Shown here one piece after another: positions 18,060-26,914 of a stretch of DNA of 38,677 nucleotides (positions are counted from its first letter, which is position 1; each line of letters opens with the position of its first letter). The stretch covers positions 1-38,677 of the forward strand of contig JADFRQ010000024.1 of NCBI GenBank assembly GCA_022561215.1, given 5' to 3'. The position numbers and the translations under genes are program-made. Source of the stretch: Chloroflexota bacterium (lineage in GTDB: Bacteria > Chloroflexota > Anaerolineae > Anaerolineales > E44-bin32). The notes under the pieces were generated by a model. It ran no database searches. It was not told the origin of the DNA and worked only from the letters and a program-made list of their open reading frames with translations.

Positions 18060-21058
18060 GGATCGAGTTTACGCTCAACGGCTCTGCTATTGATCTGAAT
18101 GTGCCCGATGGGATGACTTTGTTAAACCTCCTGCGTGATCGTCTTGCTGTGCACGGAGTGAAACACGGCTGTGAATCTGGTGAATGTGGGGCATGTACAG
18201 TGCTCGTCGATGGAGTGCCAATAAATGCATGTGTCATGTTGGCGCCGAAAGCCCAAGGTCGCGATTTAAGGACAATCGAATCGTTCGGCGAACATCCATT
18301 GCATGGCTGGCGCAATAGCGCTGGGCTGCATCCATTGCAGAAAGCGTTTATCGAAACAGGGGCGATCCAGTGCGGCTATTGCACACCGGCGATGGTTCTT
18401 GTGGCCGACGCCCTGCTCTCAAAAAATCCTTCTCCGACAGAGGCTGAGGTGCGCGAATCGCTTTCCGGAGTGCTCTGTCGCTGCACTGGCTATTTAAAGC
18501 CGGTTCAAGCGATTCTGCGAGCGGCGGCTGTCCTTCGAGGGGAGCAGATCGAAGAAGTTAGTGAATTGATCCCGATTTCCCCGGAGTTGTTCAATTCGTT
18601 GGATTTTTCCGAGAGTGATTACGTTTATGGCGAAGAGGATCTGCAACTACAGACAAAAGTAGGCCTTCTACCGCAAATGCAGGTTAGTCAGGATTGGGAA
18701 ACGCGTCATACCGTCGGCCGACCGGAGCCCAAAGTTGATGCCATGAAACTGGTCCAAGGCAAAAGTGCGTTCACCGCGGATATTGAAATGCGGGGCATGC
18801 TTACCGCGAAACTGCTGCATAGTCCTGTCGCGCATGCCGAGATAAGAAGTATCGACACCTCCAAGGCGCTGGAACTCCCGGGTGTGGTTGCTGTCCTCAC
18901 CTGGCAAGATTTGCCACGGGTTGTGTATTCGACCGCCGGACAATCTGACCCGATTCCAGGTCCTCTCGATACATTTTCTTTGGATAAAAAAGTTCGCTTT
19001 GTCGGAGACAGAGTAGCATTTGTTGCGGCGGAAACGGAGGATATCGCCAACGAAGCGCTGGCCTTGATCGAGGTGGATTACAAAATACTCCCGGCCTTTT
19101 TCGAAGCGGCGCAAGCCATGGAAGAAAACGCGCCGCAGATCCACGACGAGCCGGAGTATGTTGACTTTGGAGATTCGGACGCAAAGCGGAATTTGGCGGC
19201 GAAAATTCGCATCGATATTGGAGATGTAGAGCGGGGATTTGACGAAGCGGATCATATTTTTGAAGAAACTTACCAGGTGCCAAAAGTTCAGCAAGCACAT
19301 ATTGAGCCCCATGTTGTTGTGACGTATTGGGATGAAGATGACCGTCTCGTAATCCGCTGCAGCACTCAGGTCCCTTTCCACGTTCGCCGACAACTTTCTC
19401 CGGTGCTCAATCTACCCGCGAAGAGGATCAGGGTGATCAAACCGCGGATCGGTGGAGGATTTGGTGGCAAACAAGAAGTGATGATCGAAGATGTTGCCGC
19501 GCATTTGACGATTGCGACAGGACGACCGGTACGCTTTGAGTATACGCGCGCGGAGGAATTTTATGCCGCGCGCTCTCGCCATCCCATGTCGATCACCATG
19601 AAGACGGGTGTCAAAAATGATGGAACGATAACGGCAAACTCCATGATTTGCCTGAGCGACACGGGGGCCTATGGCTGCCATGCCCTGACCGTTACAGGGA
19701 ATACGGGTCATAAAGGAATGGCGTTATACGTAGGCGATGGCAAGTATCGTCAATCTCCGAATATTCGTTTTTATGCCGATGTGGTGTACAGCAACACACC
19801 GCCCGCCGGCGCTTACCGAGGATACGGAGTGCCCCAAGGATTTTGGGCTGTTGATAGGCAAATGGAAAATATCGCGCGTGCTCTGGATCTCGATCCGCTC
19901 GAATTCCGCTTAAAAAATGCACTGCGCGCCGGCGAACTGCAGCCCTTTAGCACAGCCTGGTCAGAGGGAAGGGAACCACAACCCGAAATTATCAACACCT
20001 GCGGATTGGAGGACTGTGTTCGCCAGGGAGCCAGGGCGATTGGATGGGATTCCAAATTTGGCGTCTCAGCCTGGAAAGATGTGCCGGGCAAACCGCATTT
20101 GAAGCGCGGAATCGGTGTTGCCACGGTTATGCAAGGCACGGCAATAGCCTATCTCGATATGGGAGGGGCGAGCATCAAAATGAATGATGATGGATCGTTT
20201 AACCTCCTTGTAGGCGCAACAGATCTCGGCACGGGATCCGATACCGTGCTGGCGCAACAAGCTGCTGAGGTACTGGGTGTTCCTATTGATGATATTGTCG
20301 TCTACTCATCCGATACAGATTTCACACCCTTTGATAAAGGCGCCTACGCCTCGAGTACAACCTATATTTCCGGAGCTGCTGTTGTTATCGCTGCGGAAAA
20401 AGTGGCCGAGCGAATTCGGATCAGAGCCGCGAATATGTTGATGAAGGCAGGCCGAAGAGAAATTGGCCCGCAAGACCTGCGCTTATCTGATCGAAAGGTT
20501 GTTGCGCCCGACGGTAGCAGCGTCACCTTAGAGGAAGTAGCACTTAACTCGCTTCATCATGAAGATCAGGAACAAATCATGGCTGTCGGGTCGTATGTCT
20601 CGCCGGTGTCGCCGCCTCCATTTGCCGCACAATTTGCCCAGGTGCAGGTGGATATAGAAACAGGCCAGGTAGTGGTCGAAAAATTAATCATGGCGGTGGA
20701 TGCGGGCGTCATCATAAATCCGTTAACGGCTTCAGGACAGGTCGAAGGAGGTATGACGCAAGCATTAGGGTATGGGGTATGCGAAGAGATGCGTTATGAT
20801 GACGCCGGAAACCCCCGCGAAGTAGATTTTCATGATTATCACATTTTCTCAGCGAATGAAATGCCTGAGCTGCAGACAATCTTTATCGAAACGGTTGAGC
20901 CCACTCATCCGTTTGGAGTTAAAGCAGTCGCCGAAATTCCGATTGATGGCGTGGCACCAGCGGTTGGGAATGCTGTTCTTGACGCTTGTGGTGCAGCCGT
21001 CAATGCGGCACCGATCACACCCGAACGCGTTTGGACAGCGCTTAAGGGGTCATCGTAG
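18056..21058 (+). CDS. Fused [2Fe-2S]-molybdopterin hydroxylase subunit, enzyme B (non-purine active site)
   Basis: This 1000-aa protein has both [2Fe-2S] clusters (Cys39, 44, 47, 59; Cys106, 109, 141, 143) and a full Mo-binding part. The ATG at 18056 overlaps the FAD subunit stop and fits the ferredoxin-domain start; an upstream in-frame ATG at 17981 would run inside the previous gene. Two purine-binding residues of xanthine dehydrogenase are replaced: Gln473 (GGFGGKQ) at the bovine Glu802 position and Asn549 at the Arg880 position. The Phe914 position is Tyr (AYRGYG). Catalytic Glu960 (AVAEI) remains. It is therefore an active hydroxylase, probably for an aldehyde or another heterocycle rather than xanthine. 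A loop of about 10 residues (GEHPLHGWRN) is inserted between the two cluster motifs, and an acidic linker joins the FeS and Mo parts. Confidence 0.88.
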   Translation: MRIEFTLNGSAIDLNVPDGMTLLNLLRDRLAVHGVKHGCESGECGACTVLVDGVPINACVMLAPKAQGRDLRTIESFGEHPLHGWRNSAGLHPLQKAFIETGAIQCGYCTPAMVLVADALLSKNPSPTEAEVRESLSGVLCRCTGYLKPVQAILRAAAVLRGEQIEEVSELIPISPELFNSLDFSESDYVYGEEDLQLQTKVGLLPQMQVSQDWETRHTVGRPEPKVDAMKLVQGKSAFTADIEMRGMLTAKLLHSPVAHAEIRSIDTSKALELPGVVAVLTWQDLPRVVYSTAGQSDPIPGPLDTFSLDKKVRFVGDRVAFVAAETEDIANEALALIEVDYKILPAFFEAAQAMEENAPQIHDEPEYVDFGDSDAKRNLAAKIRIDIGDVERGFDEADHIFEETYQVPKVQQAHIEPHVVVTYWDEDDRLVIRCSTQVPFHVRRQLSPVLNLPAKRIRVIKPRIGGGFGGKQEVMIEDVAAHLTIATGRPVRFEYTRAEEFYAARSRHPMSITMKTGVKNDGTITANSMICLSDTGAYGCHALTVTGNTGHKGMALYVGDGKYRQSPNIRFYADVVYSNTPPAGAYRGYGVPQGFWAVDRQMENIARALDLDPLEFRLKNALRAGELQPFSTAWSEGREPQPEIINTCGLEDCVRQGARAIGWDSKFGVSAWKDVPGKPHLKRGIGVATVMQGTAIAYLDMGGASIKMNDDGSFNLLVGATDLGTGSDTVLAQQAAEVLGVPIDDIVVYSSDTDFTPFDKGAYASSTTYISGAAVVIAAEKVAERIRIRAANMLMKAGRREIGPQDLRLSDRKVVAPDGSSVTLEEVALNSLHHEDQEQIMAVGSYVSPVSPPPFAAQFAQVQVDIETGQVVVEKLIMAVDAGVIINPLTASGQVEGGMTQALGYGVCEEMRYDDAGNPREVDFHDYHIFSANEMPELQTIFIETVEPTHPFGVKAVAEIPIDGVAPAVGNAVLDACGAAVNAAPITPERVWTALKGSS

Positions 21059-21100
21059 CGCAGAGCGCAGGCTTGATGGGTCTCCCTGAATGGTAATCGG

Positions 21101-22444
21101 ATGACAACCACCTATGTCATTGGGCATATCAACCCTGACACGGATTCTATCGCCTCGGCATTAGGCTATGCTTGGTTCTTGTCTCAGGAGGACGGTGCAG
21201 ACATCGTCCCCGCCCGTGCCGGTGCGATCAACGATCAGACCGCCTGGGTGTTGGAACATCTTGATCTTACTCCGCCAAAATTACTCCCGGATGCCTCCCC
21301 ACAGATACAAAATGTCACCCAAAGATTAGATACCATCACGCCGGACAGACCCTTGCGGGAGGCATGGCGTCTCGCCAATCGCACGGGATTCGTCGCGCCG
21401 GTGGTTGATGATCAGGCAAACCCAATCAGCTTAATTACCGGCGGGAGCCTATTCACCTATTTAAATGATATTCTGGGCCCTGAACTGGGAACAAATTCCA
21501 TTGAACTTGGAGACCTCTTTGAAAGGTCATGTGCGGAGGCAGGGGATGATGGTGTTCTCCAATTCAGCGAGTCAACTCGAATTCGCGATGCTTTGCCGCG
21601 CATCTTGAGGCAGGAACGCAATGAATTTTGGGTGGTGGATGATTTCGGACATTATGCGGGCATATGCCGCCAACGGCATCTGCTTAACCCGCCGCGTTTG
21701 AGATTAATCCTGGTCGATCACAATGAAAGTGGGCAAGCCTTAGGTTCCCTGGATGAGGCGGACGTAATTGAAGTTCTCGATCACCATCGATTGGGAAATT
21801 CTCCCACTCGACTGCCTATCCGTTTTAACGTCGATATTGTGGGAAGCACATGCACATTGGTAGTTGAACGAATCGAAGGCGCGGGATTGAGTGCTCCCCC
21901 CGCATTGGCAGGATTAATGCTCGCAGGGGTAATTTCCGACACGTTGCACCTGAGTTCACCGACGACCACAAAACGCGACCGCAAAACTGTAGAAGTGCTC
22001 ACTCGCTGGGCGTTTGCATCCAACGGACCTATGCAGGGCGAGTCACTGGATTCATTTGCTGAGCAAGTATTGCATACGGGTGCGGGCCTGTCGGAACGAG
22101 AACCTGCTGCGGTGGTGCGCGCTGATCTTAAAATCTATAATTCCACCAAAGGTAAATTTGGTATTGCACAAGTTGAGGTTACCGATCTGAATAATTTCAC
22201 AGAGCATAGTGTTCCTCTGGGATCCGCCTTAGACCAATTGCGTGCACAAGAGGGCTTGACGTTTGCAGTCTTGATGGTCACCGACATTGTTGGTTCTTCC
22301 AGCCGATTGTTGCTGCGTGGGTCTACCCCCTTTATTGATGAAATGCCATATCAACGATACGACGATGGGACCTTCGGTGCCGAGGAAGTCGTTTCACGGA
22401 AAAAACAATTGTTGCCGCTCCTGCTGGCGTTAGTGGAAAATTAG
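21101..22444 (+). CDS. ppaC: CBS-domain family II (Mn-dependent) inorganic pyrophosphatase
   Basis: The 447-aa protein combines a DHH phosphoesterase domain (GHINPDTDS near residue 8, VDHNE with Asp206-His207, DHH at 227-229) with a DHHA2 C-terminal domain. About 120 residues between them fit a CBS pair. This is the layout of nucleotide-regulated CBS-pyrophosphatases, which hydrolyse PPi in the cytoplasm and are inhibited or activated by adenine nucleotides. The length suggests no DRTGG domain. It lies in line with Mo-hydroxylase genes, and xdhC starts on the base after its stop. A possible role is pulling forward PPi-releasing cofactor steps such as the MocA cytidylyl transfer; that is inference. 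Confidence 0.87.
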   Translation: MTTTYVIGHINPDTDSIASALGYAWFLSQEDGADIVPARAGAINDQTAWVLEHLDLTPPKLLPDASPQIQNVTQRLDTITPDRPLREAWRLANRTGFVAPVVDDQANPISLITGGSLFTYLNDILGPELGTNSIELGDLFERSCAEAGDDGVLQFSESTRIRDALPRILRQERNEFWVVDDFGHYAGICRQRHLLNPPRLRLILVDHNESGQALGSLDEADVIEVLDHHRLGNSPTRLPIRFNVDIVGSTCTLVVERIEGAGLSAPPALAGLMLAGVISDTLHLSSPTTTKRDRKTVEVLTRWAFASNGPMQGESLDSFAEQVLHTGAGLSEREPAAVVRADLKIYNSTKGKFGIAQVEVTDLNNFTEHSVPLGSALDQLRAQEGLTFAVLMVTDIVGSSSRLLLRGSTPFIDEMPYQRYDDGTFGAEEVVSRKKQLLPLLLALVEN

Positions 22445-23293
22445 ATGGGCATTTACAGCAGTCTCGCGGAGCTCGAATCAAAGGGACAGCCCGTCGCCCT
22501 GGCGATTGTGATTAAGGCTCGCGGCTCTGTGCCGCGGCATGCACGGTCGAAGATGTTAATTTATCCAGATGGGTCGGTTGAAGGAACGATCGGCGGTGGG
22601 GAGATGGAGGGCCTGGTAATAAAAAATGCGTTGCAAGCACTGTCTGACGGCAAGTCGCGTCTCTTGCATTACAATTTTAGAGATCCGGTTGCAGGCGATC
22701 CTGGTGTATGTGGAGGAGAAATTGACGTGTATGTTGAGCCTATTCAACCAAAACCAACACTCGTCGTTTTCGGGATAGGACATGTTGGCCAAGCTGTTGT
22801 CCACCTGGCCCACTGGGCTGGCTTCCGCGTCATTGCTGCGGATGATAGGGAGGAGTTTGCAACACTTGAAAAGGCGCCCGAAGCGATCCGAGTTCTGCAT
22901 TGTTCGCTAGCCCAGCTGCCGGAAGAGATAGATATTAGCGACCAGACCTATGTTGTGCTGACTACTCGCAATGTCGAAATTGATGTCGAGGGATTACCGG
23001 CCCTCGTCGATACACCGGCCGCGTATTTAGGTGTAATTGGCTCGCGCCGCCGCTGGGAAACAGCTGCCGCTCGATTGGTCGAAGCAGGTTTTTCGGAGGA
23101 AAAAATCCGGCGAATTAAATCTCCAATGGGTTTGGAAATTAACGCTGAAACGCCGGAGGAGATTGCCTTAAGCATCCTTTCCGAGATAATCATGCTTCGC
23201 AGAGGAGGCTCTGGAGAAGAGATGGCGCATGATCCAGTAAATCTTGGGAAGATCAAGCATGATCCGTCAACGTTTGTAAACAGTGAAGATTAA
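22445..23293 (+). CDS. xdhC: XdhC/CoxI-family Mo-cofactor maturation protein
   Basis: The 282-aa protein has the XdhC N-terminal signature GSVPRHARSKM and TIGGGEMEG, then a C-terminal Rossmann domain with VVFGIGHVGQ (about residue 104) and GVIGSRRRW. XdhC binds molybdenum cofactor, protects it and helps deliver its sulfurated form to xanthine dehydrogenase-type apoenzymes. Its start directly abuts the pyrophosphatase stop, and the next hydroxylase subunit follows 10 bp later, so it probably serves the three hydroxylases of this cluster. Confidence 0.88.
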   Translation: MGIYSSLAELESKGQPVALAIVIKARGSVPRHARSKMLIYPDGSVEGTIGGGEMEGLVIKNALQALSDGKSRLLHYNFRDPVAGDPGVCGGEIDVYVEPIQPKPTLVVFGIGHVGQAVVHLAHWAGFRVIAADDREEFATLEKAPEAIRVLHCSLAQLPEEIDISDQTYVVLTTRNVEIDVEGLPALVDTPAAYLGVIGSRRRWETAAARLVEAGFSEEKIRRIKSPMGLEINAETPEEIALSILSEIIMLRRGGSGEEMAHDPVNLGKIKHDPSTFVNSED

Positions 23294-23303
23294 TTAATTG
23301 CCT

Positions 23304-24713
23304 ATGTTTGATGAGTACATTACTGCTACCAGTCTGGATCAAGCTGTTCACCTTCTCTCCCAGCATAGAGAGTCGGCGCGGATTGTGGCCGGGGCAACCG
23401 ATCTTTTGCTGGAGATGGAAGCCGGGCAGCGGCCAAAAGTTAAGACCTTAATTGACATCACGCGCATACCAAATTTGGACCACATCACAATGGATGATGA
23501 AACTATCCGTTTGGGTCCGCTTGTCACACACAACCATTGTGTTGCCTCGAGTATCGTCCGTGAACATGCCTTTGCCCTGGCGCGGGCATGCTGGGAGGTA
23601 GGTGCTCCTCAAATCCGCAATCGCGGGACGATCGCGGGGAACTTGATCACAGGCTCCCCCGCGAATGATTCGATTACACCCTTGCTAGCCTTGAACGCCA
23701 AAGTCAGGCTGCGATCCATCTCGGGCGAGCGCGAAGTGGCGCTCAAGGATTTTTTTCGCGGAGTTCGCCAGACCGTGATGGCTGAAGACGAATTGTTAAC
23801 CGAGATATCGTTCCCCATCCCTTCTGAAGGTTCGCGAACTTCCTTCCTAAAATTGGCCTTGCGCAGGGCGCAAGCGATAAGCGTAATTAATGTCGCCATC
23901 CACCTGGTTATCAAGAGGGGGCGTATTCGGCATGCCGCCATTACGCTCGGTTCGGTTGCGCCGACAATCGTTCATGCTCGGGAAGCCGAGAAATATCTCA
24001 GGCGAAAAAAACTTAGTCCGGAAGTCATCGAACGTGCAAGCGAACTTGCTATGCAAGCGGCACAGCCGATCGATGATTTGAGGGGTTCGGCAAGTTATAG
24101 GATCGAGATGGTGCGTGTGTGCACAAGGCGAATCTTGGTTGATCTTCAGGCCGGGAACGAAAAAACACTTATGCCGGAAAACCCGGTGATGCTCTGGGGC
24201 CCAGATGAATGGCATTGGGATCAAGAGTTGGAACAGGGATTTGTACATAATGAAGGGCGCGCAATCGAAACGACGATAAACGGGAAGCATTTCACATTTC
24301 AAACTGGTCAGCAGAAAACATTAATGCGATTGCTTCGTGAAGAGGCAGACCTGCCGGGAACGAAGGAAGGATGTGCGGAGGGTGAGTGTGGCGCGTGCAC
24401 GGTCTTTCTGGATGGCATGGCAGTAATGTCATGTATGGTAAATGCGCCGAGAGCCCATCATGCGGAAATTGTCTCCATAGAAGGTCTTTCCCAGGGGAAT
24501 GTGCTGCATCCCGTCCAGCAGACCTTCATAAACGAAGGAGCGGTTCAATGCGGTTACTGCACACCCGGGTTCATCATGTCTGCGGCGAAGCTGCTTGAGG
24601 AACGGGCCAAGCCCAGTCGGAACGAGGTAGCGCAATCAATTACGGGAAATCTTTGTCGTTGCACTGGATATTACAAAATTCTCACTGCAATTGAGCGAGC
24701 ATCCGCGCTATGA
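23304..24713 (+). CDS. Fused FAD-[2Fe-2S] molybdenum hydroxylase subunit, enzyme C
   Basis: This protein of about 469 aa has the opposite fusion to enzymes A and B. Residues 1-290 are the FAD domain (loops VAGATDLLL and TIAGNLITGS) and residues about 315-469 hold the two [2Fe-2S] motifs (Cys357, 362, 365, 377; Cys416, 419, 451, 453). No Mo domain is attached; the matching Mo subunit is probably the separate gene at 26915. The first flavin loop has Gly-Ala instead of Gly-Gly. TTG 23298 is an alternative start two codons earlier. No strong ribosome binding site is seen, and the 10-bp gap suggests coupling to xdhC. Confidence 0.88.
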   Translation: MFDEYITATSLDQAVHLLSQHRESARIVAGATDLLLEMEAGQRPKVKTLIDITRIPNLDHITMDDETIRLGPLVTHNHCVASSIVREHAFALARACWEVGAPQIRNRGTIAGNLITGSPANDSITPLLALNAKVRLRSISGEREVALKDFFRGVRQTVMAEDELLTEISFPIPSEGSRTSFLKLALRRAQAISVINVAIHLVIKRGRIRHAAITLGSVAPTIVHAREAEKYLRRKKLSPEVIERASELAMQAAQPIDDLRGSASYRIEMVRVCTRRILVDLQAGNEKTLMPENPVMLWGPDEWHWDQELEQGFVHNEGRAIETTINGKHFTFQTGQQKTLMRLLREEADLPGTKEGCAEGECGACTVFLDGMAVMSCMVNAPRAHHAEIVSIEGLSQGNVLHPVQQTFINEGAVQCGYCTPGFIMSAAKLLEERAKPSRNEVAQSITGNLCRCTGYYKILTAIERASAL

Positions 24714-24783
24714 TACTGGTGAATTGTAGGCACAGAATCATTGAACATATGGCTGTTGGCTAGCAGCGTGCGGGGAGGCAGGT

Positions 24784-25143
24784 ATGGGACGAAATTCGTG
24801 GCAATTTAAAGCTCAGGAACGAGAGTATGCGCGGGGCATAGGACTGCATCCTATCTGGAGGGCGGTAGGATGTGTAGTGATATTGGTTCTCGCCTTGGGA
24901 GGGTATTTAGCTGCGGGGTGGTTCCTAAATCAAAACGCAATAAGTCATTGGATTCCAATCCCCGCCGAGTTAATCAATCCGTCCTTCGCACCGGGGCTCC
25001 CTGCGGGGGTTCTGATAAAGGGAATTTTCGCATTGGTGTTCATGTTTATTAGTTTTGCGATCTTGAGCGTACTCTACGCAGTCATCTTTCCAATTAAACC
25101 TGGAAAATACGATCATCCTCCGCTTAAGCCTGGGCAAGGTTAG
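24784..25143 (+). CDS. Small membrane protein, two helices, unknown function
   Basis: The 119-aa protein has a polar N-terminus, a first membrane helix near residues 29-46 (VVILVLALGGYLAAGWF), an extracytoplasmic loop rich in Pro, and a second helix near residues 80-103. It ends in a basic, Pro-rich tail (KPGKYDHPPLKPGQG). The GGGGAGG site right before the ATG is strong. I do not recognise the family. It stands between the FAD-FeS and Mo genes of hydroxylase C, 18 bp before a 578-aa unknown with which it probably forms a pair. It could anchor something at the membrane, but nothing in the sequence proves this. Confidence 0.65.
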   Translation: MGRNSWQFKAQEREYARGIGLHPIWRAVGCVVILVLALGGYLAAGWFLNQNAISHWIPIPAELINPSFAPGLPAGVLIKGIFALVFMFISFAILSVLYAVIFPIKPGKYDHPPLKPGQG

Positions 25144-25161
25144 GGATCAGAGGAAAGTTTC

Positions 25162-26898
25162 ATGGACCGTAGAGTGCCCACGATCGGGTCAGAGGAAATC
25201 GACCTATACATCCGAACCTATTACTCCCTCTTGCGAACGACATCGGAAGTCCAAATAAAAACCCTTGAGGAAGTACACTCGCTCATGAAATCCTCATTGC
25301 ACTTAAACGCGCGTGAGGTTCAGCCGGATCTCTCAGCCTTTATTTACAGTTCATTAAGGTTGCCCACCTGTACGCTCGAAGTGGATCGCGTAATCTTGGG
25401 CCAGAGTGTGGATGTGTTTCGTAGCGCTGGATTTGGCGATATTACACTCTGGAATCGTGTGCATGCCCGAGCTCGCCGACGGCGCGCGTATTATGATGGC
25501 GAAGGTACTATGGCAACGTTTATAGCAAGTGGATCAGATATCGACGATCTAATTCCGATGCTCACCGCTTTTCAGATTGAGTGGAACAAGCTCCACACTC
25601 AACTTCAGGGGGAGCAGGTCAAAAAATTCCTCCAAGAATCTAATCACGAGGAAGATGATGTTGCTATGCTTGCAGAAAGTTCCGGAATTCGAACAGCCGA
25701 CCTTCTTCAGCTGTGGGAATTGTGGGGGCCGGAATTCTGGCAAACTATTGCCGCAATTGCTGCGGATGTAAAAAAGTTCAAAGTGCGCCTCCTTTCAGGA
25801 TCATTGAATGATTATCGAAAAGCTACGCAGGTATGGTGGCAGAATGTCCAAAGCCATGCGTTAAGCTTCGACCGTCCTGTTTATTTTGTGTCTAGCAACA
25901 CACACAGCCTTATAAATCTCCTCACCGGATCGGCGCTTCGGGAAGAATCTGCGCTTGTTGAATTTATGCATCTTTCGCAGCAAAAAGAACTGTTGGAGGA
26001 GTGGGATGATATCCAGGCTAAAAATGTGCCCTCGAGCAGAGAAAATTTTCTATACTATGCACTAAAGAAATACGCTTCAATCAATAAGGGGACAGAGCTG
26101 TTGGAAACCCTTGGTGCGGATCAGGAGGCGATCGGGATACGAAGGATCCAGAGTGAGTATAGTTTTGATCTTGAAACCCAATTGATTGAATTGTCAGCAC
26201 TTCGAATCGAATGGCTCGATCCACGTTTGCGCCGCGATGATCTCGAGCTTTTGCAATCCAGCAATGCCTTAATCTTCAATATTGATTACCCGTTGGGCAT
26301 GGCCGCCTATCTCATCCTTACCCATTTGGCGAGCCAGGTGGGCAACGTGCTCGGCGTATACATCATGGGCAAGAGTGCAACGTTGAATGGTGTGGTCGGG
26401 GATGTGATGATCCCGTCCGTGGTATTCGACGAGCATTCGAAAAACACCTATCTCTTTCAAAACTGTTTCTCTGCTGTAGATCTCCGGGACGATCTGATCT
26501 ACGGTACCGTGTTGGACAATCAAAAAGCAGTCTCCGTCCGGGGGACATTCTTGCAAACACCTCGTTATATGGACGTTTTCTACCGCGAGGGTTACACGGA
26601 CATCGAAATGGAAACAGGGCCTTACCTTTCAGCAATCTTCGAAATGTTCCGGCCCAAGCGACATCCTGAAAACGAAATTGTTAATTTGTACGGTCTTCCT
26701 TTTGATCTTGGCATCCTGCACTACGCCTCGGATACGCCCTTGAGCAAAGGGAAGAATTTAGGTGCAGGATCACTTTCTTACTTTGGTATGGATCCGACCT
26801 ACGCTAGCAGTTTGACAATTTTAAAGCGTATCTTTGATCTTGAGCTTGTGCGCATCCGCAGCGCAGAGCCCTCGATTGTCCCTCAGGAATTCGCATAA
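25162..26898 (+). CDS. Large conserved-looking protein of unknown function, 578 aa
   Basis: This soluble protein has no signal peptide or clear membrane helix. It is helix-rich and acidic. It contains ASGSDIDDLIPMLTAFQIEW (about residues 115-134), a central region rich in Leu/Glu helices, and a C-terminal part with several Gly-Asp-Tyr segments such as GVVGDVMIPSV and GAGSLSYFGMD. I cannot assign it to a family with confidence; resemblance to large DUF proteins of Chloroflexota is only an impression. AGAGGAAA precedes the start. It lies between the two subunit genes of hydroxylase C and 16 bp before the Mo subunit, so it is cotranscribed with it. Confidence 0.65.
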   Translation: MDRRVPTIGSEEIDLYIRTYYSLLRTTSEVQIKTLEEVHSLMKSSLHLNAREVQPDLSAFIYSSLRLPTCTLEVDRVILGQSVDVFRSAGFGDITLWNRVHARARRRRAYYDGEGTMATFIASGSDIDDLIPMLTAFQIEWNKLHTQLQGEQVKKFLQESNHEEDDVAMLAESSGIRTADLLQLWELWGPEFWQTIAAIAADVKKFKVRLLSGSLNDYRKATQVWWQNVQSHALSFDRPVYFVSSNTHSLINLLTGSALREESALVEFMHLSQQKELLEEWDDIQAKNVPSSRENFLYYALKKYASINKGTELLETLGADQEAIGIRRIQSEYSFDLETQLIELSALRIEWLDPRLRRDDLELLQSSNALIFNIDYPLGMAAYLILTHLASQVGNVLGVYIMGKSATLNGVVGDVMIPSVVFDEHSKNTYLFQNCFSAVDLRDDLIYGTVLDNQKAVSVRGTFLQTPRYMDVFYREGYTDIEMETGPYLSAIFEMFRPKRHPENEIVNLYGLPFDLGILHYASDTPLSKGKNLGAGSLSYFGMDPTYASSLTILKRIFDLELVRIRSAEPSIVPQEFA

Positions 26899-26914
26899 TC
26901 CCAGGAGGCTTTTT

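Noticed and set aside
26834-26914. Longer N-terminus for Mo subunit C
   Set aside because: It lies inside the 578-aa gene; AGGAGG directly before 26915 marks the real start.
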